Origin: Bacteroides sp. | GTDB lineage: Bacteria > Bacteroidota > Bacteroidia > Bacteroidales > Muribaculaceae | Length of the DNA: 64,000 bases | Reading direction: 5' to 3' | NCBI GenBank assembly: GCA_014801815.1 | Contig: JAAVDM010000026.1 | Span: forward strand, 16,059-80,058 | Shown here: piece by piece, positions 39,517 to 48,897 of the stretch | Layout of the letters: each line of letters starts with the position of its first letter | Numbering within the stretch: the first letter of the stretch is position 1 | Translations under genes and position numbers: made by a program | Notes under the pieces: generated by a model | What the model saw: the letters and a program-made list of their open reading frames with translations, nothing else | The model's database searches: none | What the model was told of the DNA's origin: nothing

Positions 39517-39571
39517 TCTGACAGTCAGCTAAATCCACAAGCGTTGCTTGTGGATTTAGCTGACTGTCAGA
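39517..39571 (-). terminator. Hairpin terminator, 26-bp perfect stem with 3-nt loop
   Basis: TCTGACAGTCAGCTAAATCCACAAGC-GTT-GCTTGTGGATTTAGCTGACTGTCAGA downstream of the GH85 gene. Confidence 0.85.
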
Positions 39572-39604
39572 TTTCAGAATGCAAAGATAGTTAAAATATT
39601 AATC

Positions 39605-42600
39605 TCAGCGGCGTATTACTTTTTTGCATCCGAGACTGTAACCATCTTTTTTTACATGAAGCAGATAGAGGCCGGAAGGTACGTCTGGATATATTTTCAG
39701 TGTCTCGCCTGCGGAAGCCGTGAAATCATTGGCCAAAACGCACTGTCCTTCGCTTGTGAAGAGTGACACAACGATGTGTCCGGCTTCAGGAGTAGTGACA
39801 CTGATTTCAGAGTCGAAGAATGTCGGGGCTACTGTCAGACTACCGGCGCTCTGTGTCACGGTTTCCATACCGCTACGGTTGAAACGCAGAATTATGTCGC
39901 TATGGTCTTCGCCGTATTCGTTGGCTACACTAAGTCGCACGGGATAGCTTTCTGAGTCGGTTCCGGTACCGGTGTATGACAGACGTACATAACCTTCTGT
40001 GGTATTATCTACAGTCTCGATTACTCTTGCACCGGGGGCGGACCATCTGACAACGGGAGTCAATTCGAATGATTTACCTGTCACAAACGGACACCCAGTG
40101 CAGTATTCGGGCTGTCGCCACAGAAGTGTACCCTGACCCTCGACTTCAGTATCTTTATAGCTGTGTATACCTGCTTTGAATGAACCTGTGCCGAGATTGG
40201 TGAACAGACCGTCTTTGTCAGGGTCTGACTCGAAGTCAAAGTAGCCCGTAAGTCCTTCCGGTAGGGCGTCGGTATCAATGTCAGACATAGCGGCCGCAAT
40301 GTCATCTTCGGTCAGTGCTTTTTCCCAGACCATGAAATTATCGGCATTGCCCCGGACCGAATCGGTTTTGTGCAGATAACCTCCTATAGCCACTACGTTA
40401 TTCTCTTTCCAACCCCATACCGGCCCTTCAAAATCGACTTCACCGGTATAGTTGGTGTTGCCGAGACTCCACGAGGTGATTGTCTGCCGTTCGCCGTTGA
40501 TAAAGAATGTCGGGCGCACCTTACCGGCTTCGTTAAACTCAAAAACATAAGCTATATGATACCATGCTCCGGGTGTCAGTTTCAGTCCGTCAAAATGGTA
40601 GGTGGCGTCTTTGCCGGAGGCCATACGGATAGTGAAGGCATCGCTTCCACTGTCTTCGGTAAGAGTGTGCCAGAACCAGCCCCAGTGATTGACTGACCAA
40701 GGGTCTTCCTTGTGTCGGATATTGAGTATATGCACCGACTTATGGCTGAAACTCTCCGGTTTGAACCAGAAACTTACGCTGAATGACTTGTCGGATGACA
40801 TATTAGTGTCTTTGAAGCGGAATCCGAGCGCGTCATTACCGATACGCACACCTCGCGACATGGAGGCATTACCCGGTTCGAGAGTATAGCTTAGTTTAGG
40901 TTGGTCGGTGTCAGAGATATATGTCGCAGGCTCTTCAGCAGAGCCGGAGTCTTCGGCAAGGATAGCGTCAGGTACACTTAGAGAGGTGATGACCGGTATG
41001 TCACCTGTACCTTCGCCTGTAATCTGAATAAATCCTTTCAGCAGACGGTTGGTTTCCGTGCGCCCTTCGTCACTCTTCTCCATACCTTTGACAGTGAGAT
41101 CATAGATACCAGGTTCGGGGAGTCCGCCGGCAACAATAAGCGAGCCGGACGATGAAGCGGAGGCGACAGTATTACCCTCTGAATCGGTTATTGTCCAGTC
41201 GGCCGCTTCATGCGCTGCATCAGTGTAACCTACTGTAAAGCTGTCGCCCGGTTGGAGAATAGTGTCAGAGAGTTGAATTTCATCGGAAATCTCATAATAT
41301 CCGTCAACCGGTTGCCATTCTCCCCAGCTTATATCGCTTTCTGTGATATGATCAAGAGCCAGAGCGCTGACACCGAACCGCACATCGGCACCGGAGGTAC
41401 CGGTATAAGGAGCCGAGAATACAAGTCCTGCCCATGAAGTAGTCATACCCATCAGTACAGGTTCGCATTCCTCCTGCTGATAATAGAGTTTGAAGAGCGA
41501 GGTGTTGACATCTGTGTTATAGCACACGTCGTCACCCTTATCGTTAGGCATACGGAATATTATCTTGCCATCAACTCCGTCATGACGTGCGGAAAGTAAC
41601 TGTGCGCTTTCAATAACGGGAGTGTCGACAGCAGTCTTAAGGGCTGAGGGACGTTTTATTGAAAATTCGCCTAAACGCATATCGAGGTCGGAAGCGTTAC
41701 GGAAATGCAGTGCTATCATTGCCACCTCACTGCCGTCGGTAATACTGAAATCACTGCCGACAGTAAAGGTTTTTTCTATCCATTGTCCGGGTACGGTCTC
41801 TGCGTTTGCCACCTGCATTACATTCTCTGCCACGGGCTGCTCCTCATTACCCTTGAGCGACATGGCGATGCAGGCATCTGCCGTACCGTTGAGCAATTTG
41901 TAACGGAAAGTAATCTCGTCACCCTGTTCAAGTGCAAATTCAGTCTTGAACAGATGCAGATATTCTTCGGACGATGACCCGTACACACGTATCGTGGAGC
42001 CGCCCATCCATGCGTCGTCCCAGACAAATTCGGCTTTCAGTCCGTTGTCTGTCATATCTTCGGTATCACGTCCGAGGAATTTTGAAGCAAACCACCACAT
42101 CCATGTGGGCAGATAGTCCTGCATGGAGATGTTGTACCACTCGGAGTTATGGCTGCGCACACCTTTGTAATTGAAGAAACGGCCGTTTCCGAGATTAAAA
42201 TAGGTTATAAAGGGTTCGTCGTTAAGATTCCATCTGAGTGCTGAACGTGCCGACATCATTTTCGACATACCGAAAAACTCGGTGTTTTCAGCCGAATATA
42301 TCAGTGAATTTGTGGTAGGGTAGGCGGCGATAGGATTATGTGAACTGTTTGTAAACCAGTTAAGCATACGGTTGAGATAAGTGCGCTGATGACGTTCGGG
42401 CGACGAACCTTGTTCGGCACGGCTCTCAAAAAACATATTTTCGGAATGAGCGCCCCACAGACCTATCGACACGGGATACTGTTCGAGCAAAGTCCATATC
42501 TCCGTGCTTTCGTTGTGCGGTTCACGGCCCTGCATATTGATACCGCAGTATATGTCGAGCGGTGTACGTCCGTACTCCTCAGCCTTACGTACGGTTTTTG

Positions 42601-43412
42601 AAAGGAGTTTCTCGAAATTCCAGTTGTAATTCAGAAACAGAGAGGTACGTATATTGTCACCGTAACCCCACAGAGTTCGGTTATGGATATCGAGTCCCCG
42701 GTCAAAGGTTATCGCTCCGTCTTTATTGGTACCGTCATACCAGATAAATTCAGTCAGCGGATTACCCCTCTCTTTCATGAGGTGCACCGTATTTTCATGC
42801 AGTTCGCACAGTGATGTCACTAAATCTGATGTGGTATAAAATTCCGAGTTATAACCGATACCGTCGACACCGTAATAGAGCAGATAATCGGCTAATTTTT
42901 CCGCTCCGGTCTCTGTCAGCCAGCTCAGAGCTTCTTTCCATGCCTGTGAGATATTACCATGGTACCGATGCCACGACACTGACCGGCACACCGTTCTTGT
43001 GCGCCACATCGGCGAAGCCGCCGGGCATACGCACTAACGGAGTCGACCAGTTACCGTAATGTGTTATGTACGACCACATCGGGAACACCTCGCTGTCGAA
43101 AACACCGTCAGGCAGAGCATTAAACTCCTCATTGTTAGCCGGTACCCAAAAAATCAATTTCTTATCGTTCGTTTCGTCAAGACCCGGATTGACCTGTGTC
43201 GCAGTGTTACGGAAGCGTTCACGCGGTTTCACACGCGATATAAAGAAATTGTCATCGTCGCTCCACTTTTGACCTTTCTCCCAATTGCCGAGAGCCGCCG
43301 GAAAGTCAGATCCGCACACCCCCTTCTCCACATACCCGCTCCGGATATGCTGCGCCGCCGTCAGCGGCATGCCCGCTACCAGCAGCAGGTACGATATATT
43401 ACTACGTTTCAT
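39605..43412 (-). pseudogene. GH85 endo-beta-N-acetylglucosaminidase, apparently frameshifted (ORFs 42954-43412 and 39605-43009)
   Basis: 5' ORF ends VRMPGGFADVAHKNGVPVSVVASVPW*; the 3' ORF continues in another frame as GNISQAWKEALSWL...YYGVDGIGYNSEF (N-x-E catalytic pair)...EFIWYDGTN...LPTWMWWF; LamG-like domain and T9SS-like tail at the C-terminus. Confidence 0.85.
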
Positions 43413-43500
43413 GATGAAAAAGACTGTAAAAATATTTGAGATTTCTATATCTGAGAAGATCTAAGGAACACTCTGTTCACTTAAAAACAGCTATTCCGGG

Positions 43501-43548
43501 TTAAAAATAGAAAAACTTGCCGGTACCGGCAAGTTTTTCTATTTTTAA
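43501..43548 (-). terminator. Perfect 48-bp loop-less palindrome, probable terminator
   Basis: TTAAAAATAGAAAAACTTGCCGGTACCGGCAAGTTTTTCTATTTTTAA equals its own reverse complement; 14 bp after the stop of 43565-44206. Confidence 0.8.
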
Positions 43549-43564
43549 TGTCATTCCTATTTGC

Positions 43565-44206
43565 TTACTGCTTATTCAGTGTGAAGTCAGTTTCCCCTAT
43601 TTCAAGGGTCATCGTGGTACCCTGAATTTTTATGTCATCAAGTTTGTGAAGTGATGTAACACGATTACGTACTTCTTGAGTAAAGCTGGCATCTATATTT
43701 GGAAGAATTTGTGCTTTCAGCGAGTCAAGTTCCGCTACCGGCTTATCGGTGAGTACGGCGTAACCGAGAGATACAGAAGCCGGATCTATAGTTGTGTTTA
43801 CTGACGAAGTATCAATAGTTACGATTATTTCATCATCATCCTTAGCCATCCATGTACCATTAGCACTTACTTTTATATCTGCCGTAGCATCAAAAGGTAC
43901 TTCTACTGACTGTGAACTGACTGGCTGGCTTACAGAATATACACCTGAGAAGCTCAGCTTACCACCATTCTTGACTGAGGCATCGGGTGTAAAAGTAAAC
44001 GATGGTGTTATCGAATTAACTTTAGCACCTAAGGGTTGGGGAGCGTTGGCATGATGCTTATCTTTATGATGGTCTTTCTTGGAGAGGACAGTTGTTGTAC
44101 CTGACCATATGCCTTCCGCCTGAGAAGCAAGTTTTGCACTCTCATCACAAGAAACAATACCAACACTAACCAAAGCTCCTAATACAAGATAGACTAACTT
44201 ACTCAT
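43565..44206 (-). CDS. Putative lipoprotein of unknown function, His/Lys-rich segment
   Basis: Lipobox GIVSCDESAK; KKDHHKDKHHANAP. Confidence 0.65.
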   Translation of the reverse strand: MSKLVYLVLGALVSVGIVSCDESAKLASQAEGIWSGTTTVLSKKDHHKDKHHANAPQPLGAKVNSITPSFTFTPDASVKNGGKLSFSGVYSVSQPVSSQSVEVPFDATADIKVSANGTWMAKDDDEIIVTIDTSSVNTTIDPASVSLGYAVLTDKPVAELDSLKAQILPNIDASFTQEVRNRVTSLHKLDDIKIQGTTMTLEIGETDFTLNKQ

Positions 44207-44377
44207 AGAAAATATAATATTTATTGATATAAAATTTATCGGTTCCTATATGCTGTTCTAAGCTATTAGAATACTGATAATTATTTCATAGTATAATAAC
44301 GTGAAAACTTACGTTTTGTTTAATTTTTATTTGATTGTATTTCTTATATGTAAAAGATACTCCCATAGATAATAAAC

Positions 44378-44425
44378 AGTCGGGCCAATCCGGTACAATG
44401 GTAGTGTAACCGGATTGGTCCGACT
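44378..44425 (-). terminator. Hairpin terminator of the FKBP gene
   Basis: AGTCGGGCCAATCCGGT ... ACCGGATTGGTCCGACT, one wobble pair. Confidence 0.75.
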
Positions 44426-44446
44426 TATTAGGGGGTATGGGTTTAA

Positions 44447-45106
44447 TCAGTGGCAGTGACCGCAGCAGCCGCCTTCGTGATTGTGGTCATGTGGACCGCA
44501 GCCGTCGCCGCAGGCACCGGATTCGCAGTCATTGCATGAAGAGCCGTGATCACAGCCACAACCGCCGCAACCGTGAATAGGCTGAAGCTCTTCGGGTGTG
44601 GCATCGCGTACTTCGACTATCTCGCCTTCATACTTGACGGTTTTGCCGGCGAATGGGTGATTAAAGTCCATCTTAACCTTATCATCGACTTCGAGTACAC
44701 GGCCCATGATACGGTAGCCTTCCTGTGTCATCATAGGAAGCATAGCACCTACTTTTACCTCTTCGGCCATTGTGCCGTCTTCACGGGTGAAAATAGCCTT
44801 ATCGAGTTCGAGTACATTATCGTCAAAACGCTGTCCGAAAGCTGCCTCGGGGGGAAGTACTGTCTCAAAACGGCTTCCTTTGCTGAGGTCTTTCATAGCT
44901 GCTACAAGCCCGGGTACTATTTCGTGACTCACACCGTAAACCATAACATCCGGTTGTTCGGGAGTGGCTTCAAAAAGCTCTTCCTTAACTTCGCCGGTAG
45001 CGGGATCTACTTCAGAGAGTTTATAGCTATATGCAACAAATTTACCCGGGCCTACTACTTCAAGTTCCTTATTTTCTTTCATTTCGTCTTTGCTCATAAT
45101 ATTCAA
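44447..45106 (-). CDS. slyD: SlyD-like FKBP-type peptidyl-prolyl isomerase with Cys/His-rich metal-binding tail
   Basis: SlyD-type FKBP with IF domain (MVYGVSHEIVPGLVAAMKDLSKGSRFETVLPPEAAFGQR; DFNHPFAGKTVKYEGEIVEV); tail HGCGGCGCDHGSSCNDCESGACGDGCGPHDHNHEGGCCGHCH. Confidence 0.88.
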   Translation of the reverse strand: MNIMSKDEMKENKELEVVGPGKFVAYSYKLSEVDPATGEVKEELFEATPEQPDVMVYGVSHEIVPGLVAAMKDLSKGSRFETVLPPEAAFGQRFDDNVLELDKAIFTREDGTMAEEVKVGAMLPMMTQEGYRIMGRVLEVDDKVKMDFNHPFAGKTVKYEGEIVEVRDATPEELQPIHGCGGCGCDHGSSCNDCESGACGDGCGPHDHNHEGGCCGHCH

Positions 45107-45151
45107 TATTTTTATCTATATAATATATAACGCCACAGCATAGGCCGAGGG

Positions 45152-46012
45152 TCATTCGTCCACTTCAATATCTTCCTCCTCAAGCGTTTCTATGTCATCG
45201 GAGTCGCCTGCCGGTAAGTCATCGGTCGCATTGTCCTCAGGCAGTTCGGGATGCTTGAGCTGATACTGCTGCTGCGGTATCTGTACGTTAAAGAAAAAAC
45301 CTTTGGCCACTTTGTCACGCAGTCGGCGTGCCGTAGCTTCGTCAGCCTCGACTGTTAGATAGTCGAGACCCGGCTCGATGAAGTCGGCGTTAGTGGCCTG
45401 ATAACCGAGTACATCAATTAAATCGTATTCATGCATGGGATATATGACATACCATGCATTATTGGCGTCCTCACCTGTTCCGGTACTTTTGATAGCACCG
45501 AGAAGATGTTCAAGACGGTATTCCCATATCTTGGCGCTCATATCCTTACGCTTCTCCTTGAGCACATGTACGAGGAAAGACATCTGACGCAGGTCAAACG
45601 GATTGTCACGCAGAGTCAGTTCGGCGTATTTACGTATGGTGTCTATTTCCTCTTTTGTGTGAGTGGTCTTTAGACGCAGCGGGTCGGTGACATTCGCGTA
45701 GGGCGAGACGCGATAGGGGTCGTAATCTTCCTGAAACATGTAGCCTAAATAGAGGTAACGATACTCTTCGTTGGTCATGGTGGTATCGTTGCGGTTATAT
45801 TTGGCCATTAGTTTGGGGAAGTAGAAACGGCTCTGAGGGTCGAGGGTCTGTGTGCGTATGTCCTCAAGGTCAGGACGCTCTACCGTAATCTTGCGTTTAC
45901 TGTCAGTCTGCTGTTGCTGACTAAGAGCAGCAGACGGTAGCAACAGTGCGCCGGCTATTATAATCATACCCGTGATTCGGGTAATGTTATGTCTGAAAAA
46001 ACTGAAAGTCAT
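45152..46012 (-). CDS. DUF4919 domain-containing secreted protein
   Basis: PDLEDIRTQTLDPQSRFYFPKLMAKYNRNDTTMTNEEYRYLYLGYMFQEDYDPY. Confidence 0.75.
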   Translation of the reverse strand: MTFSFFRHNITRITGMIIIAGALLLPSAALSQQQQTDSKRKITVERPDLEDIRTQTLDPQSRFYFPKLMAKYNRNDTTMTNEEYRYLYLGYMFQEDYDPYRVSPYANVTDPLRLKTTHTKEEIDTIRKYAELTLRDNPFDLRQMSFLVHVLKEKRKDMSAKIWEYRLEHLLGAIKSTGTGEDANNAWYVIYPMHEYDLIDVLGYQATNADFIEPGLDYLTVEADEATARRLRDKVAKGFFFNVQIPQQQYQLKHPELPEDNATDDLPAGDSDDIETLEEEDIEVDE

Positions 46013-46551
46013 TTGGGGGCGATATTATAAAGTGCCAAAGCTATGACCAGCACCACACCGAGCTGCATGACGGTGATAGCGGCCGGAAAACCTTTGGCAA
46101 GAAGATAACTGAAGAAATTGCCTGACGACAGATTTACCGGTGCACCCTGTGGAGTACGTGTGTAAAGCAGGAAGCCGAGAAAGACTCCTGCCACCGTGCC
46201 TACTACCATTATGGCATAACGCAAAGCCAGTGATCCGGTCATTGACACACCGAGCAGCCCTACCACCATACCGGCGAGCGCCCCGGCGGTAATGTAGCCC
46301 ATACCGCGACGCTGTGCGGCTACGGCCGGGGGCTGCATGGCTGTGAGAGCCGTCACTACGAGAGTCATGCACAGCCAGCCTATCAGTAATGTTGAATTAA
46401 GAGGCAACAGATCGATACCGTCGCGTCGTGCCAGACTTATGCAGAGCAAAGCCAGAAACGACAGCGGCGCTGACAGTACGATACGTGAGGACAGGGTGTA
46501 GATAGCACCGAGCCACAGCAGACAACCAAGTATGATAAGAACTATATACAT
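46009..46551 (-). CDS. Hypothetical integral membrane protein
   Basis: About five hydrophobic segments; 4-nt overlap with the DUF4919 gene. Confidence 0.6.
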   Translation of the reverse strand: MYIVLIILGCLLWLGAIYTLSSRIVLSAPLSFLALLCISLARRDGIDLLPLNSTLLIGWLCMTLVVTALTAMQPPAVAAQRRGMGYITAGALAGMVVGLLGVSMTGSLALRYAIMVVGTVAGVFLGFLLYTRTPQGAPVNLSSGNFFSYLLAKGFPAAITVMQLGVVLVIALALYNIAPK

Positions 46552-46624
46552 GACACTCGTTTTATAGTCTTAACACATGGGAGGGTCAAAATATTGATGA
46601 GGAGGTGACAAAAAAAGAGGAATT

Positions 46625-48850
46625 TTATTCTTTCTTATCGCCTGCCGGGTCTTGAGTATCTTTTACAGAGTTGTCTGCCGGAATAATAGGTGCCTCGGGG
46701 TCAATGACAGCCGGAGATTCGGAAAGTTTATTCTCAGGTGCCGGTTTGGGTGCTACAGGTGCAGGCTCAGACTTTGCGGCGGCCGGAGCAGTACCGCGTT
46801 TCAGGTCCGGATAGGCTATACGCGAGTGATAGATTGTAGCCAGACGTTTCTTGAACGTCTCTTTGACGGTATTGATGTCCTTGAGTGATATAGGAGCTTC
46901 ATTGAACATGCCGTCAGCTACAAGCGAGTCGATGATTTTATCCACAAGTGAGTTTATAGCCTGCGGCGAATAGTCGGACAGACTGCGCGAGGCGGCTTCA
47001 ACACAGTCGGCCATCATCAGTATAGCCGTCTCACGGCTCTGTGGATTAGGACCGGGATACTGGAAGAGTGATTTATCTATATTCTTACCGGGATTTTCGT
47101 TAACAGCTGTATTATAGAAATACTTGGTCAGTCCCTGGCCGTGATGTTCGGATATAAAGCTCTTTATTACGGTAGGCAATTTCTCGCGGGATGCAAGAGC
47201 AAGACCTCCCGTGACGTGCGAGATTATTTTCTGTGCGCTTGTCTCGGGATTTAGGCCGGCGTGCGGGTTGACGCCATGCTGATTCTCGGTAAAGAATACC
47301 GGACTCTCCACTTTACCTATGTCATGGTATAGCGCACCGGTACGTACCAGCGTAGTGTTGGCACCGATAGCGCGTGCGGCTTCGGTGGCCAGTGTCGAGA
47401 CCTGCATAGAGTGCTGGAAGGTGCCCGGAGCCTCTTCAGCGAGTCGTCTCAGCACAGGGTTGTTGATGTCGGATAGCTCGACAAGGGTTACTGTCGATGT
47501 GAAACCGAATATTTTCTCCATTACAAGGATAAGAATGTAGGCAAACGATAGCACTACGGCATTGATAGCGAAAATACCTACATTACGCCATAGGAAGCCG
47601 CTGAGATTACCCTCAATGATAATACACAGGGTCAGATAGCATATCACATAGGTTATGAATGAGAACAGTGCTGTACGGAGCAGCTGCGAGCGGCGCGAAA
47701 GCTGCCGTATGCTGAATGTAGACACCAGACCCACACACAGTTCAAGGAAGATGAACTGGAACTGGAAAGTGGCTATCAGGGCTACGATAAGTACAGTTGT
47801 GACAAGACTGAATATTGCTGTACGTGCATCGAAGAATACCAGTATTGTAATCGGTACAGCTGCGAAAGGTACAAGGAAGAGACCGTTGGCGAAGAACTCG
47901 AACATCAGCACGGCGAACACTACGAAAAAGGTAATGAACGTCATGAGGAACAGCATCTTGCGTATATCGTTGAAGAATGATGACCTATAATTGTACAGGA
48001 ACATGTAGAGCAGCGTCAGACAGATGAGGATATAGATGACCTGTCCGGCGAAGAAGTAGGTATGCGAGGTGGTAGTGTTCTGATTACGCCTCTGCATCTC
48101 CTGATATGTGTTTAGATTGGTGTATATCTGCGGAGTTATGATTTCACCCCGGTCTACGATACGTTGTCCTTTCTTTATAAGACCAAGCGCCCCGTTGGCA
48201 TTGAGATACTCCTGATTGCGGTATTTTGTATTGGCTGCCGTGTCGAGCACTATGTTGGGCACAAGGCATATATTGAGAGCCTTTATCACCTCCTGTCCGA
48301 GAGGTGAGGTGTTTGATTCGTGGATTGTGGCGGTGTAGACCGAATCGATCATTGCAAATGCCTTGACGGGTGACTGCATTTCCGAAGCATCTATATTGAT
48401 GATTGACGTACCGCCATTCTCCGACTGCGATACACGCAGACGTTTGTTTTCATGATGTTTCAGTACCTCGTAGACTTCCGGCTCCACCATACCGGTCTGA
48501 TAAACTTTGCGCAGCAGCAATGTTAGCAGCTGAGCCTCGTGAGGTGACGAGATATTGCGTATGGCATTTTCGAAGCGTTCGATATTCGAACTTTCGATAT
48601 TGGCCTCACGCTTTACGAAAGGTACAAATGTGCGGTCGATACTGTCGCGCATGGCACGTGCGGAGGCAGAGTCGCGCAATATGGGCATATCGAAATCGGC
48701 CGTAAGCAACGGATATCTCCATGGTTGTCCCGACTCATACGAATATGACTGATGGTCGGTGTGCGGTACTATCGTCATTATTATGGCTACCGCGGCCAGC
48801 ATTATGGCTATGCGTATGAGGTTGATACGGCTGAAGAAACTGGTTTTCAT
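46625..48850 (-). CDS. 7TM-HD family phosphohydrolase (PgpH-like, c-di-AMP phosphodiesterase family)
   Basis: N-terminal 7TMR-HDED extracellular region, 7 TM, HD domain GALYHDIGKVESPVFFTENQ...EHHGQGLTKYFY. Confidence 0.92.
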   Translation of the reverse strand: MKTSFFSRINLIRIAIMLAAVAIIMTIVPHTDHQSYSYESGQPWRYPLLTADFDMPILRDSASARAMRDSIDRTFVPFVKREANIESSNIERFENAIRNISSPHEAQLLTLLLRKVYQTGMVEPEVYEVLKHHENKRLRVSQSENGGTSIINIDASEMQSPVKAFAMIDSVYTATIHESNTSPLGQEVIKALNICLVPNIVLDTAANTKYRNQEYLNANGALGLIKKGQRIVDRGEIITPQIYTNLNTYQEMQRRNQNTTTSHTYFFAGQVIYILICLTLLYMFLYNYRSSFFNDIRKMLFLMTFITFFVVFAVLMFEFFANGLFLVPFAAVPITILVFFDARTAIFSLVTTVLIVALIATFQFQFIFLELCVGLVSTFSIRQLSRRSQLLRTALFSFITYVICYLTLCIIIEGNLSGFLWRNVGIFAINAVVLSFAYILILVMEKIFGFTSTVTLVELSDINNPVLRRLAEEAPGTFQHSMQVSTLATEAARAIGANTTLVRTGALYHDIGKVESPVFFTENQHGVNPHAGLNPETSAQKIISHVTGGLALASREKLPTVIKSFISEHHGQGLTKYFYNTAVNENPGKNIDKSLFQYPGPNPQSRETAILMMADCVEAASRSLSDYSPQAINSLVDKIIDSLVADGMFNEAPISLKDINTVKETFKKRLATIYHSRIAYPDLKRGTAPAAAKSEPAPVAPKPAPENKLSESPAVIDPEAPIIPADNSVKDTQDPAGDKKE

Positions 48851-48897
48851 GCGCTGTGATGCTAACTGTTGTGATTGATGATATTTTAGGTTATATT

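Noticed and set aside
44546-45130. 194-aa plus ORF antisense to the SlyD-like gene
   Set aside because: The opposite strand encodes a clear FKBP; no signal or domain in this ORF.
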